Part shown: positions 1 to 10,733 of the stretch, piece after piece
How the letters are laid out: every line of letters begins with the position of its first letter
How positions within the stretch are numbered: the stretch's first letter is position 1
Source of the DNA: Clostridia bacterium
GTDB taxonomy: Bacteria > Bacillota > Clostridia > TANB77 > CAG-508
Assembly (NCBI GenBank): GCA_022797145.1
Contig: JAAWKA010000005.1
Span: 1-64,000, forward strand
Direction: 5' to 3'
Length of the DNA: 64,000 bases
The notes under the pieces: generated by a model
The model's input: the letters and a program-made list of their open reading frames with translations, nothing else
What the model was told of the DNA's origin: nothing
The model's database searches: none
Position numbers and translations under genes: made by a program

Positions 1-906
1 AATAGTATTCATGGTAATGCTAGAATAAAACAAATAAATACTTCTAAAATAAAAGAACATTTAGCAGAAGGAAAAATAGTAGTAGTTGCTGGTTTTCAAG
101 GGATAGATGAAAATTTAAATATTACAACATTAGGAAGGGGAGGATCTGATACAACAGCTGTAGCAATTGCAGCAAGCATTAAAGCAGATTGTTGTCAAAT
201 ATATACTGATGTAGATGGCATATATTCTTCTGATCCTAGAATTGTACGAAGTGTTTCAAAAATAAATACTATTTCATATGATGAAATGCTTGAACTATCT
301 AGTCTTGGAGCAAAAGTATTGCATAATAGGTGTGTAGAAATAGGAAGCAAATATAATGTTCCAATATATGTGAAGTCAACATTTGAAAAAGATAGTATAG
401 GAACATTACTGACAACAAAAAATCTTATAGAAGATTTATGCATTAATGGTGTTACAAAACAAGATGATATTGTAAGAATTACTCTTATTGGAAAAGATGA
501 AAAAATCGGAAGAATATATAAGGTGTTTAATCTTTTAGCTGCTAATGATATTAATGTGGATATAATTGTTCAAGCTTTCGGTGAACATATTACAAAAGAC
601 ATATCTTTTGCAATAAAACAAGAAGATTTGGAGTTAACTTTAGAAATTTTAAACGAAAATGCAGATGACTTAAATATTAATGATATTAAGTATTGTAAAA
701 ATTTATCAAAAGTTTCGCTTGTTGGCATAGGAATTTTAAATAACCCAAAAGTTATTGCAGCTTTATTTGAAATTCTATATGAAAATAATATAAATATGCA
801 TATGATAACTACATCAGAAACTAAAATTTCAATATTAGTAAATCAAAACTTAGGAGAAACGACTTTAAAATTAATACATGATAAATTTATACAACCTTCT
901 ATTTAA
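1..906 (+). CDS. lysC: aspartate kinase, 5'-truncated by window edge
   Basis: Frame open from base 1 (NSIHGNARIKQINTSK...LGRGGSDTTAVAIAASIKADCCQIYTDVDGIYSSDPR) joined to the 286..906 ORF; C-terminal ACT-like region. Confidence 0.93.
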   Translation, partial: NSIHGNARIKQINTSKIKEHLAEGKIVVVAGFQGIDENLNITTLGRGGSDTTAVAIAASIKADCCQIYTDVDGIYSSDPRIVRSVSKINTISYDEMLELSSLGAKVLHNRCVEIGSKYNVPIYVKSTFEKDSIGTLLTTKNLIEDLCINGVTKQDDIVRITLIGKDEKIGRIYKVFNLLAANDINVDIIVQAFGEHITKDISFAIKQEDLELTLEILNENADDLNINDIKYCKNLSKVSLVGIGILNNPKVIAALFEILYENNINMHMITTSETKISILVNQNLGETTLKLIHDKFIQPSI

Positions 907-925
907 ATCTAAATAAATTTATAAA

Positions 926-965
926 AAGCACAATTATCTAAATTAGATAATTGTGCTTTTTTTGT
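926..965 (+). terminator. rho-independent terminator after lysC
   Basis: aaaagcacaattatctaaattagataattgtgcttttttt hairpin plus T-run. Confidence 0.85.
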
Positions 966-1054
966 AAATTTACTTGTATTGGAGTTCTAAAGTAGACAAG
1001 AAGTGAATATATATAATTTAGATATATAATAAATGAAAAAGGGGGATAGTATTA

Positions 1055-1352
1055 ATGACTATAGAAGAGAGAAAAGGATTAACAACAAATATTATTCAAA
1101 ATTTAATATTGGAAAACAGGGGGAAATTAAGCGTCTCTGGTGTTTTAGATGTACTAAGTTTTGATGATCAAGTAGTAATTGTAGAAACAGAACTGCGGAC
1201 TGTTAACTGTAAAAGGAGAAGATTTAAGAATAAATAAATTAAGTATAGATACTTCTGAAGTTATTATAGAAGGTGATATATTTAGTATGAACTATAGTGA
1301 AAAAGATATGGACAAAAAAGCAGGAAGTCTACTTGGAAAAATTTTTAAATAG
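1055..1352 (+). CDS. yabP: YabP/YqfC-family sporulation protein, requires +1 shift at CGG 1196-1198
   Basis: MTIEERKGLTTNIIQNLILENRGKLSVSGVLDVLSFDDQVVIVETEL joins G-LLTVKGEDLRINKLSIDTSEVIIEGDIFSMNYSEKDMDKKAGSLLGKIFK* if C1196 is skipped. Confidence 0.82.
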
Positions 1353-1370
1353 AAATAGGGTTGTTAATAT

Positions 1371-1869
1371 ATGAATACATTTGAAATAAATCAGGCATAT
1401 TTATTTTTACTATTTACTATAAATGGTGCTTTAATTGGTTTTTTATTTGATGTCTTTAGAATTTTAAGGAAATCTTTTAAAACTTGTGATACAATAACAT
1501 ATATTCAAGATATTATATTTTGGATTACATCAGGGATTCTTACACTATACTTTATTTTTATATTTAGTAATGGTGAGATAAGATTGTATATGTTTATTGG
1601 TATTATATTAGGAAGTATAATTTATTTATTAACAATTAGTAGATTTTTCATAAAAATTTCTGTAAAAATAATACAAATTTTAAAAACAGTACTTCGGTAA
1701 AATATGTTATGTTGTAAGTTATCCTGTAAAAATATTATTAAAACTATTAAAAAAAGTATTTTTTCGACCAATTTCGTTTGTATTTGTGAATATGCGAAAA
1801 ATATTAAATAAAAATAAATTTAATTTACAAAATTGTATAAAAAAACAGAATAAAATATTTAAAAACTAA
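1371..1869 (+). CDS. yabQ: YabQ spore cortex protein, requires +1 shift at CGG 1695-1697
   Basis: MNTFEINQAYLFLLFTINGALIGFLFDVFRILRKSF... typical YabQ; C-terminal GKICYVVSYPVKILLKLLKKVFFRPISFVFVNMRKIL...* follows in +1 frame. Confidence 0.8.
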
Positions 1870-1970
1870 TGTAATAAAGAAGGATTTTTAAAAAATATGT
1901 AGAAAAATATAACATAAGGATATTTATAGAGTATTAATTAAAAGTTATATAAAATGGAGACAAAACCATA

Positions 1971-2243
1971 ATGAAAATAAATAAAATATTAAAAAAAATA
2001 CTAGTTTTTATCATTATTCTATATGCTTCAATAATATTTATAAATCAGCAGAAAAATTTAAATGCATATACAAATGAAAAAAAAGTATTATCAGATAAAA
2101 TTAAACAGCAGACTGAGCGTAAGCAAACTTTAGTTGCTACAAAGGAAAATATAACTTCACCAGAATATATTGAAGAAGTAGCACGTGAAAAATTAGATAT
2201 GTATTTACCTAATGAAAGAGTATATATTGATATGGGCGAATAA
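1971..2243 (+). CDS. septum formation initiator (FtsB/DivIC-like)
   Basis: N-terminal TM, coiled coil, SPEYIEEVAREKLDMYLPNERVYID ending. Confidence 0.8.
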   Translation: MKINKILKKILVFIIILYASIIFINQQKNLNAYTNEKKVLSDKIKQQTERKQTLVATKENITSPEYIEEVAREKLDMYLPNERVYIDMGE

Positions 2244-2365
2244 TCCATAAAACTTAGTTTTATGGATTTATACATTCTTTTTAGTTTTTTATTCTAAGTA
2301 TACAGCCACCAAAAAATATTTTAAATAATCCTAAATAAAGAAAATGCTTAAATAGGGAGGTAATT

Positions 2366-3697
2366 ATGGACTATACAAATATGTCAATAATTGAATTGAA
2401 AAAAATTGCTAAAGAAAAGGAAATTAAAAATGTATCAAAATTAAAAAAAGAAAATTTAATAAGTATATTGGAAGACTTAGAAAACAATGTTAAAGAAGCA
2501 TCCCCAAAGTCTGTATTAAACAAAGATGAAAAAGTTAAATATTCTGATTCTAGTTATAAAGTAACAAATGAAGATGATCAAATTATAGAAGGAATTTTAG
2601 AAGTTTTGCCAGATGGTTATGGTTTTTTGAGGGGGGAAAATTATTTATCAACACCTAAAGATGTATATATTTCTCCCATACAAATAAGAAGATTTAAATT
2701 AGATACTGGAGATAAGATAAAAGGAATTTCAAGAGCACCTAAAGAAGGAGAAAAATTTCCAGCTTTAATATTTGTAGGAGAGGTAAATGATCAATCTCCT
2801 GATAATGCTTATAAGAGAAAAGGATTTGATGATTTAATTCCTATTTATCCCCAAGAACGATTACACTTAGAAACACTTTCAACTGAATACTCAATGAGAT
2901 TGATCGATTTAATCTCGCCAATTGGTAAGGGACAAAGAGGAATGATTGTTGCTCCTCCTAAAGTTGGAAAAACTACTTTACTAAAGAAGATAGCTAATAG
3001 TATTATAGAAAATAATCCTGAAATTGAATTAATAGTTTTATTAATAGATGAAAGACCAGAAGAAGTAACAGATATGAAGCGCTCTATAAAAGGAGAAGTA
3101 ATATATTCAACTTTTGATGAATTACCAGAACATCATGTAAAAGTAGCAGAAATGGTTTTAGAAAGAGCAAAAAGGCTTACTGAACATAAAAAAGATGTTG
3201 TGATTTTATTAGATAGTATTACAAGGTTAGCACGTGCTTATAATCTAGTAATTCCTTCTTCTGGTAGAACTTTATCTGGTGGATTTGATCCTAGTGCATT
3301 ACATAAACCCAAAAAATTTTTTGGAGCAGCAAGAAATATAGAAAATGGAGGAAGTCTAACAATTTTAGCAACAGCATTAGTTGAAACAGGGAGTAGGATG
3401 GATGAAGTTATTTTTGAAGAATTCAAAGGAACTGGCAATATGGAAGTACATTTAGATAGAAAATTATCTGAAAAAAGAATTTTTCCTGCAATAGATATTA
3501 ATAAATCTGGGACAAGAAAAGAAGATTTATTATTAACTAAAAAAGAATTAGATGCTATTTTTGCTTTAAGAAAAGCTATGTCATCAATGCCAGTATCAGA
3601 AGTTACAGAACAATTATTAAATCAATTAATTTCTACAAAAACTAATTCTGATTTCATAGAAAAATTAGAAATTTTTTTTAAACAATTTAAAGATTAA
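2366..3697 (+). CDS. rho: transcription termination factor Rho
   Basis: SAP-like N-terminus, [23 protein letters not shown] Walker [73 protein letters not shown]. Confidence 0.98.
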   Translation: MDYTNMSIIELKKIAKEKEIKNVSKLKKENLISILEDLENNVKEASPKSVLNKDEKVKYSDSSYKVTNEDDQIIEGILEVLPDGYGFLRGENYLSTPKDVYISPIQIRRFKLDTGDKIKGISRAPKEGEKFPALIFVGEVNDQSPDNAYKRKGFDDLIPIYPQERLHLETLSTEYSMRLIDLISPIGKGQRGMIVAPPKVGKTTLLKKIANSIIENNPEIELIVLLIDERPEEVTDMKRSIKGEVIYSTFDELPEHHVKVAEMVLERAKRLTEHKKDVVILLDSITRLARAYNLVIPSSGRTLSGGFDPSALHKPKKFFGAARNIENGGSLTILATALVETGSRMDEVIFEEFKGTGNMEVHLDRKLSEKRIFPAIDINKSGTRKEDLLLTKKELDAIFALRKAMSSMPVSEVTEQLLNQLISTKTNSDFIEKLEIFFKQFKD

Positions 3698-3712
3698 ATA
3701 AAAAGATAATAA

Positions 3713-3742
3713 AGTTGAAAAAGAATAATTTTCAACTTTAAA
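3713..3742 (+). terminator. terminator-like hairpin after rho
   Basis: aaagttgaaaaagaataattttcaacttt. Confidence 0.6.
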
Positions 3743-4685
3743 TTATTGTAAGAGAATATAAATAATTTTAAAACAAATAACATTGCACAAAATGAAAGTT
3801 TTGCGCAAATAGAGATAGGAATAAAATATAAAACAGCCATAAACCTTTACTTCTTCAAATATCATGCTTACAGCTGTTTCATAACGGCATATCTTCAATT
3901 ATATATCTTTATTTATTCTTATTTCTTATTAATTAACTTACTATATTAATACTTTTATGACCTTTTAAATTCAATTTCTAGCCACTTTAATAATTTATTT
4001 ATATACTTTGTTTATTATAATATTTTTTATTCTTATTTTTAATTTATATCTTATAATTTTTTCCAAAATAACTAAAATCCTTAAAACTCTAGAATAACCT
4101 ATATTTTCAGACAACAACCTATATTACTTTTTCATAAAAACGCCTTAAAATTGATTTTGAAGCTTTATAATATGAATTTATATTATTGAATTAGTAATCT
4201 AAATTTATATAATTATTATATAGAATTTTATAAATCACTTATAAAGTTATAATAAAAATTTTTTATTTACAAACAGTTATAACAAATGTTCGCTTCTCAA
4301 AATTTCTATAAAATTAAGTTTACACAAAATTTTTTAATTAAAATTCAAAATTTTATTTTAATTTTAATTTTCATTTTATATTTAATTTAAAAATTTATTT
4401 TTTTAATCAATAAGTCTAAAAGCTACTACTCTTCCCTACCCTATTATATTTTTTACAAATCAATTTTTTCAATGTATAATTCATCCTTAATATCACTATT
4501 CACTTTTAGGACAAAATTGAATTTATTAACATCAGTGCACAAGTACTTAGATGTCCTATTTTTAAATATAGTTTGTATAATAAAATTTTAATATTAATTT
4601 ACCTATTTCTGATTCTTGCTCAATTCGTTTAGAAAAATCCATATATAAATTTAATTTTATATGATGTATTAAATTTTGATATTTA

Positions 4686-5672
4686 TTATATATTGGCTAG
4701 AGGATTGTTTTCTACTGCTGAACGTACTCTATTATTGTCTACATGTGTATATATTTCAGTTGTAGAAATACTAGCATGTCCTAACAATTCTTGTAATGCT
4801 CTAATATCTACATTTCCATATTGATACATAAGTGTTGCAGCTGTATGACGTAGTTTATGTACAGAATATTTATTAGTATCTAGTCCAGCTTTTTGTAATT
4901 CTTTTTTTATAATGTATTGAACAGTTCTATTACTAATACGATCACGTCTTTCACTTAAAAATAATGCATCTTTTGAAGAATAGGTTATTTTTTCTTTGGG
5001 ACGTACTTGTAAGTATTTAGAAATAGCACGCATGCATGCATTATTTAAATAAATGGTTCTTTCTTTATTTCCCTTACCTATAACATTCATTTTACATTCT
5101 TCAAAACTAATATCTTTAATATTTATATTAACTAGTTCAGAAAGTCTTATACCACAGTTTAAAAATAGTGTTATAATGGCATAATCTCTTTCATTGTTTC
5201 TATTATCTTCATTTCCTGCAACAAATAATAAACGTTTACTATCTTCTAAAGTAAGATATTTAGGAATTCTTTGATCTAATTTAGGTGTTTCTAAATTTTG
5301 GGCAGGATTATTGTCTATTAATTGAGCTTTTGTTGATAAATATTTAAAAAATACACGTATGGTAGATACTTTTCTAGCTCTTGTAGAAGCTTTACTTTTT
5401 AATTCTCTTGCTAAATATGAAATAAAAGCATGAATATCATCTAATTTAATTTTTTTTATTATATCTATTCCAACATCTTTAATGATAATTTTAGAAAAAT
5501 CAATCTCAGTTGTTAATTTGAAATATATTTTTATAAATTTAAGAAACATTGCTAAATCATAATTATATTCTTTAATAGTATTAGGTGATTTATTAAGTAT
5601 TGTAACTGTATAATCTAAAAATGAATTTAAATAGTCTGGATTAGTAGTTCTATCTATCATATAAATCATCAT
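4686..5672 (-). CDS. tyrosine recombinase XerC/XerD family
   Basis: R...HKLRHTAATLMYQYGNVDIRALQELLGHASISTTEIYTHVDNNRVRSAVENNPLA catalytic motifs. Confidence 0.93.
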   Translation of the reverse strand: MMIYMIDRTTNPDYLNSFLDYTVTILNKSPNTIKEYNYDLAMFLKFIKIYFKLTTEIDFSKIIIKDVGIDIIKKIKLDDIHAFISYLARELKSKASTRARKVSTIRVFFKYLSTKAQLIDNNPAQNLETPKLDQRIPKYLTLEDSKRLLFVAGNEDNRNNERDYAIITLFLNCGIRLSELVNINIKDISFEECKMNVIGKGNKERTIYLNNACMRAISKYLQVRPKEKITYSSKDALFLSERRDRISNRTVQYIIKKELQKAGLDTNKYSVHKLRHTAATLMYQYGNVDIRALQELLGHASISTTEIYTHVDNNRVRSAVENNPLANI

Positions 5673-5789
5673 CTCCTAATATTTATTATGCTTTATTATA
5701 TAATAAATATATGCTTTGCACAATATTATAAAATAATTTTTCTACATAGCATAAAAATTTGTATAATAAATTTAGTTAAACTAATAATA

Positions 5790-5822
5790 AGAAAAAGTAG
5801 ATATTTATCTACTTTTTCTTAT
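5790..5822. terminator. bidirectional terminator hairpin
   Basis: aagaaaaagtagatatttatctactttttctt palindrome between two minus-strand genes. Confidence 0.7.
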
Positions 5823-6118
5823 TATATAATCGGAATCTTTAATTCTTGATGCATTTTTAAATTACTATTTTCTAATTTATTTAAATATTTTATATTATCA
5901 ACGATATCTCTAATATCCTTATTACTATAATATTTGTTATTATCTTTTTCCTCTTTAGCTATTTTCCATAAAGTATCTCCATTTGAAACATATATATATT
6001 TATATTGTATATCTCCATATGAAAATGAAGTATTATTTATAAATAAACAAAATAAGATACAAATTCCTAACAATAATATAATACTTCTTACAAACTTTGA
6101 TAAATTTACTATTTTCAT
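5822..6118 (-). CDS. LysM-domain protein, YneA-like cell-division suppressor
   Basis: N-terminal TM then KYIYVSNGDTLWKIAKEEKDNNKYYSNKDIRDIVDNIKYLNKLENSNLKMHQELKIP; LexA-like boxes upstream. Confidence 0.72.
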   Translation of the reverse strand: MKIVNLSKFVRSIILLLGICILFCLFINNTSFSYGDIQYKYIYVSNGDTLWKIAKEEKDNNKYYSNKDIRDIVDNIKYLNKLENSNLKMHQELKIPII

Positions 6119-6135
6119 TTTATCCTCCTTTTATA

Positions 6136-6181
6136 AACATTTGTTCTAATCATATCTATCATTATATACGAACAAATATTT
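6136..6181 (-). promoter_or_regulatory. two candidate LexA/SOS boxes
   Basis: Minus strand agaacaaatgttt near 6136-6149; plus-strand cgaacaaatatttg near 6168-6181; resemble CGAACRNRYGTTYG. Confidence 0.5.
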
Positions 6182-6219
6182 GATGTCAATAGTTTTTGTA
6201 AAAAATATATATAAATTTT

Positions 6220-7344
6220 TTATTTCATTATTTCATCTAATATTTTGGATAAATATTTCATACTTACTATACACTGCTCCATAGTGTTTCCAGTTGCTCC
6301 TACTTCTATTATTGTTGCTGCTTTACTTAAATGTTGATTATATCTAGAATTACGAACAATAATTGGTCTAAATAATCCTGGATATAGCTCATTTGCCTTT
6401 TCTTGTAATTTTACTGCGAACTTTAAATTTTGTTGCCAGTTTAAATGTTCAAGCCCCCCACCATCAGTTCCTATAACAAACATCATCTGTGCTGCAACTT
6501 CATCTCCTATTTTTACACTTGGTGCGTAATCAGAATTACTTCCTATAGCATCTCTATGTAAGTCTAATATTATTTGTGTATTAGGCTGACTTTTTAATAA
6601 GTTTTCTACAGTAGTAAGTGATTTGCCATATGAACCACTATAAGCTGGATAATCATGATATGTTTCATCATGAATTACATTAAAATCGTATGTATTTAAG
6701 TAATTTTTTAATTCTCTTCCAACTCTTGCTACAGTAAAATTCAAATCAGTCGTTCTATATGATCCTGTCATTTCATAATTAAATTTTTCACTTGGAGTAT
6801 AACTTTCGCATGTATGTGTATGAAATATTAATATATCTTTTTTATTTTCTAATGAAATGTTAGGTATTAAAATATCTTCTGTTATTTCTTTTTTTGATTC
6901 GTTTTTTACTTTCACAGTTCCATAAGTTAAATTATATTTTGCTGTTATGTTATGTTCTTTTATCTCTTCTGTTTTTATATTAGTATCAGCAATATCTGTT
7001 TCTTCTAATATATCTTCTTCTATAAGATTAATATCATTTGATGTTATAGTATCATTATTTTTAATATTATCCATCATAGATAATTCTACACCTAAAACTC
7101 TTTTTATATTGGAACTTCTGCTAGTTATTTTTGATTCTTCTAATCTATTTATTTTTCCCTCAATATCTGGTAAAGTGATATCCAAACATTTATTAAAACT
7201 TATTGTGCTTATTTTTTGAATAAAAGTTATTTTTGTACTATTTTTTATAAAAAAACTAGTACAAGCTAATCCTGTAGCTAGAATTACTACCCATACTAGA
7301 TATTTTATTGAAGTTTTTAAATTGATAACTGTTACATTTATCAT
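6220..7344 (-). CDS. spoIIP: stage II sporulation protein P
   Basis: ILIFHTHTCESYTPSEKF...LDLHRDAIG...MMFVIGTDGGGLEHLNWQQNLKFAVKLQ...IIEVGATGNTMEQC. Confidence 0.95.
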   Translation of the reverse strand: MINVTVINLKTSIKYLVWVVILATGLACTSFFIKNSTKITFIQKISTISFNKCLDITLPDIEGKINRLEESKITSRSSNIKRVLGVELSMMDNIKNNDTITSNDINLIEEDILEETDIADTNIKTEEIKEHNITAKYNLTYGTVKVKNESKKEITEDILIPNISLENKKDILIFHTHTCESYTPSEKFNYEMTGSYRTTDLNFTVARVGRELKNYLNTYDFNVIHDETYHDYPAYSGSYGKSLTTVENLLKSQPNTQIILDLHRDAIGSNSDYAPSVKIGDEVAAQMMFVIGTDGGGLEHLNWQQNLKFAVKLQEKANELYPGLFRPIIVRNSRYNQHLSKAATIIEVGATGNTMEQCIVSMKYLSKILDEIMK

Positions 7345-7516
7345 ACCTTTCTCCTTTGTCTAATAATATATATCATATATATTCCTTGTTTTACTAAATT
7401 ATGTCATTTTTTATAAAACCAAATCTTTCATATAACTTTATTTTTATTATACAGAGAAATGTAGTACCATATGTAGTGTTATCAAATAATACTACATATG
7501 GTATAGTGAAATATGC

Positions 7517-7775
7517 TAATGAGATTAAATTACCTTAAAAGCCATAAAAAAGCTGAATATACATTATTTATGAATGATGAACTTACAAATCATTTGCTAG
7601 ATATAGATAAACAAGCAAGTGATTTTTTTGATGCTCAAAATGAAACTAATGGCTGAAAAAGAAAAGATAACAGGAGAACTAAAAGCTAATAATCAAATGG
7701 AGTGGGTACAAAAAATGAACAGTATTAAAAATTCGGTAGATGAAATAATAATTAATACATATATTTATAATTAAT
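7517..7775 (+). pseudogene. TnpV-like transposon protein remnant, frameshifted
   Basis: LMRLNYLKSHKKAEYTLFMNDELTNHLLDIDKQASDFFDAQ / MKLMAEKEKITGELKANNQMEWVQKMNSIKNSVDEIIINTYIYN in two frames. Confidence 0.6.
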
Positions 7776-7777
7776 AA

Positions 7778-7818
7778 TTCTGCAAAAATAGCAAGTATAA
7801 AAACTTGCTATTTTTATA
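7778..7818. terminator. hairpin terminator
   Basis: aaaatagcaagtataaaaacttgctattttt. Confidence 0.65.
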
Positions 7819-7820
7819 TA

Positions 7821-8627
7821 TTAAGTGCCTGTACTTCTATATTTACTTAATGCTATGTTCCATACTTTGATCGCTATTATCCAAAGGATAACCATAATTA
7901 TGGGAGCTATATAAATCATTTTTGAGTTCATTCCTAAATAATTCATTGTTGGATAATATGCAACAAAAGCGAATGGCAATATTGCTGTTATTAACAATTT
8001 TATAAACTTGTTATATATATCTAGTGGGTATTGTGCAAATGTATATATTCTATAAAATGACCATATAACTTCATTTGACCTATATGTCCAAAATGATGCA
8101 ATACTAAATATTGTGTTTATTGCTCCTATAATAGCTGCTCCAACTATGCTAAAAAATATTATCTTTAGTACTAGAATTATAGTAATTGGCATCATAAGTT
8201 TTATTAGCATTGTAATAGTTAAGAATAGTCCTAATGCAAAGTATCCAAGTGCTGTAAATTCTTTTGATGATCCTATTATAGATATTAATGGATGAACTGG
8301 TCTTAATAGAATTTTATCAAATTCTCCATTTCTTATATATTTCGGTCCTATATCATATAATGCATCAAAACAAAAATCTGAAATTCCTATTGATATTAAT
8401 ATTACTCCATATAATAAAAGTATTTGCATAAAATTCCACCCAGCTAAACTATCTGTATTTTGAAATACTATCCATATAAATATAATTTCTACTAATTGAG
8501 TAACTATTTGAGATATCATACCTACAATACAATCTAATCTATAAATCAACATTTCCTTTAATGATGCTTTCAAAAAAGAAAAGTACAAACTAATATTATC
8601 AAATATCTTTGCCATTTTAACCTCCAT
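7821..8627 (-). CDS. ABC-2 family permease
   Basis: Six-TM ABC-2 permease pattern; ...GISDFCFDALYDIGPKYIRNGEFDKILLRPVHPLIS. Confidence 0.85.
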   Translation of the reverse strand: MEVKMAKIFDNISLYFSFLKASLKEMLIYRLDCIVGMISQIVTQLVEIIFIWIVFQNTDSLAGWNFMQILLLYGVILISIGISDFCFDALYDIGPKYIRNGEFDKILLRPVHPLISIIGSSKEFTALGYFALGLFLTITMLIKLMMPITIILVLKIIFFSIVGAAIIGAINTIFSIASFWTYRSNEVIWSFYRIYTFAQYPLDIYNKFIKLLITAILPFAFVAYYPTMNYLGMNSKMIYIAPIIMVILWIIAIKVWNIALSKYRSTGT

Positions 8628-9408
8628 TTATTGTAATTTTTTTAACTGCATGATTAAAAAATAATTTAGCTAACACATATAATATCACAATCCAAAGTAC
8701 TTGTTTCATTATAACAACTGCTATTTCATTAATTGTAATTTGTCCTAACCATATGTTTATAGGTGTATAAATTAATTCTTTAAATGGTAATATATTAGCT
8801 ATATTTTGAAACCAAGTAGGAAACAAGGTTATTGGAGCAATAAGTCCAGAGAAAATTGATATAATAGATTTTCTTAATATTTGCATTCCCCATATAGAAC
8901 TACTATAAAATCCAACTGTGCCTGCTATCATTGTAAAAAAGAAACTAATTGGAATACCTAATAATATCACAACAATAAATAATAAAAAATTTATAAAGCT
9001 AACTGGTAATGTAATACTCCAAAATAAACTGCAGATGATAAAAGTTGCAATTCCTACTACTAATGCAAATCCCATTTCTCCAATATTTACTCCGAAATAA
9101 TACTGAAAATATGACAATGGATTTAATAGTTCTTTATTAATATTTCCATTTCTAATAGAATGAGCCATATCTTCATTTACACCCCAACAACTTAATGAAC
9201 TTAATGTAAACACTAAAATATAATATGTAGTCATTTGTGCTATTGTATATCCTCCAGCATTTCCTGTTTGATTATATATAGCTTGCCATACAAAAATATA
9301 TACTACAATTTCAACAATCCTATTTAATGTGAATAAGTAAAAATTTGATTTATATATATTATATTGATTAAATTGCATTTTTCCTAATGCTAACATACTT
9401 TTTAACAT
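8617..9408 (-). CDS. ABC-2 family permease
   Basis: Six-TM; MAHSIRNGNINKELLNPLSYFQYYF; overlaps partner gene. Confidence 0.85.
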   Translation of the reverse strand: MLKSMLALGKMQFNQYNIYKSNFYLFTLNRIVEIVVYIFVWQAIYNQTGNAGGYTIAQMTTYYILVFTLSSLSCWGVNEDMAHSIRNGNINKELLNPLSYFQYYFGVNIGEMGFALVVGIATFIICSLFWSITLPVSFINFLLFIVVILLGIPISFFFTMIAGTVGFYSSSIWGMQILRKSIISIFSGLIAPITLFPTWFQNIANILPFKELIYTPINIWLGQITINEIAVVIMKQVLWIVILYVLAKLFFNHAVKKITINGG

Positions 9409-10069
9409 TTGTGGGCTCCTTTATATATTTCTTTTAATATATCTTCCAATTCTGCTTCTTTTATGTGTATATCCTCTATTTTACAGTAATTAGATATTTC
9501 ATTCATTAGTTTAACTATAGTAGTTTCATCATGCATAAACTTAACTTTCAAGCTGTTTTCATTTTCTTCCAATATCGTGGCACTATCTAAATTAGATATA
9601 TTTTTATTCTTTGAGTTTATTATAAATTCAGCAATAACATATTTTCCATAAGTATCTTCAAATTTTTTCTATACTCATTTTCTGGTATCTTATACATTTT
9701 TTTAATTAATCTAAAAGATTCGATTACAGGTAAGTCCCACCATAATTGTGTTTTTTGTCCGAACACTGCACCTATATTTTTATTATTTTCTATTCTTTTT
9801 TCATTCGGAATAATTCCATTAACAATAACTTTACCAGATGTAGGAGTTAATAATCCTGTAAGCATTTTTATTGTAGTTGATTTTCCTGCTCCATTTTCTC
9901 CGATATAGCCTACTAACTCTCCTTCTTCTATATTAAAATTTATACCTTTAACTGCTGTAAATTCATTATATTTAGGCTTTATTAAATTTTTAAAATATCC
10001 TTTTATTCCATCTTCTTTTTCTATGATTTTATAAGTTTTTACTAAATTTTTAACTTCTATAATTGACAT
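9403..10069 (-). pseudogene. ABC transporter ATP-binding protein with internal deletion
   Basis: Walker A GENGAGKSTTIKMLTGLLTPTSGK and Q-loop present; signature motif, Walker B and H-loop absent; C-terminal domain YGKYVIAEFIINSKNKNISNL... resumes in another frame near 9665. Confidence 0.82.
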
Positions 10070-10199
10070 TTTTTCTCCTTTTCTCTCGCTATTAATTTAT
10101 AGAATAACAAAAAAACGCATTTTTATCAACATTTTCGCCATACAAAATTTGACCTTTTTCAGAAATCGGGGTATATATTATATGTATTCACTAGTAATA

Positions 10200-10311
10200 C
10201 AAGAATATTGATGTCTTCTTTGGGATTTTATCATTCCTCAGATGCCAGGCAAAAACGAGTCGCATATAGGATTGCGAGCTGGTTATTAGAAAGTGTGAAA
10301 AATTTAAAATA
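10200..10311 (+). pseudogene. orphan C-terminal fragment of unknown protein
   Basis: ILMSSLGFYHSSDARQKRVAYRIASWLLESVKNLK* reads as coding, with no upstream ORF. Confidence 0.3.
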
Positions 10312-10534
10312 ATAGTAAACTTGTTTATACTAAAATAATTGTTACTAAAGCTAAAAGATTTAGATGAAAGGAATTAGTGTACTTAACTAAAGCGTTCTTC
10401 CCTATGAGTTTTGACCTACATTCAAAACTCGGGGTTTCTGCGAAGCAATTACTTCCTGAAAACAAAAAAATACCATCCTTTTTAGAATGATATTTGTATC
10501 TAGCTGTTCAATTTAGTTCGAACAAAAACGTCGT

Positions 10535-10617
10535 TGGTGTCAATGGTGGGACTCGAACCCACATGGTTTCCCGCATCATTTTGAGTGATGTGCGTATACC
10601 AATTTCGCCACATTGAC
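10535..10617 (-). tRNA. tRNA-Leu (anticodon CAA), CCA encoded
   Basis: Acceptor GTCAATG/CATTGAC, anticodon stem CATCA/TGATG with loop CTCAAAA, long variable arm, T-arm GTGGGTTCGAGTCCCAC. Confidence 0.95.
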
Positions 10618-10733
10618 ATATCATTAAAATTTTCTAATGTATATATTTTATACTAACATATTTATTATATAATGGTCAATAGTTATATATTATATTTTAA
10701 TTTAATATATAACTATTGAGTATTTTATTCCCT

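Noticed and set aside
195-443. Antisense ORFs (e.g. 195..443, 12104..12625, 15111..15407, 33681..33914, 58006..58329)
   Set aside because: They lie opposite well-supported genes, have TM/Leu/Ser/Ile-rich compositions typical of antisense AT-rich sequence and no motifs.
3743-4685. Long non-coding gap as an RNA gene or ORF
   Set aside because: Very AT-rich with no stable structure or open frame that I could support.
7517-7775. TnpV remnant as another CGG site
   Set aside because: The frame change occurs near gctcaaaatgaa with no CGG; looks like ordinary decay.
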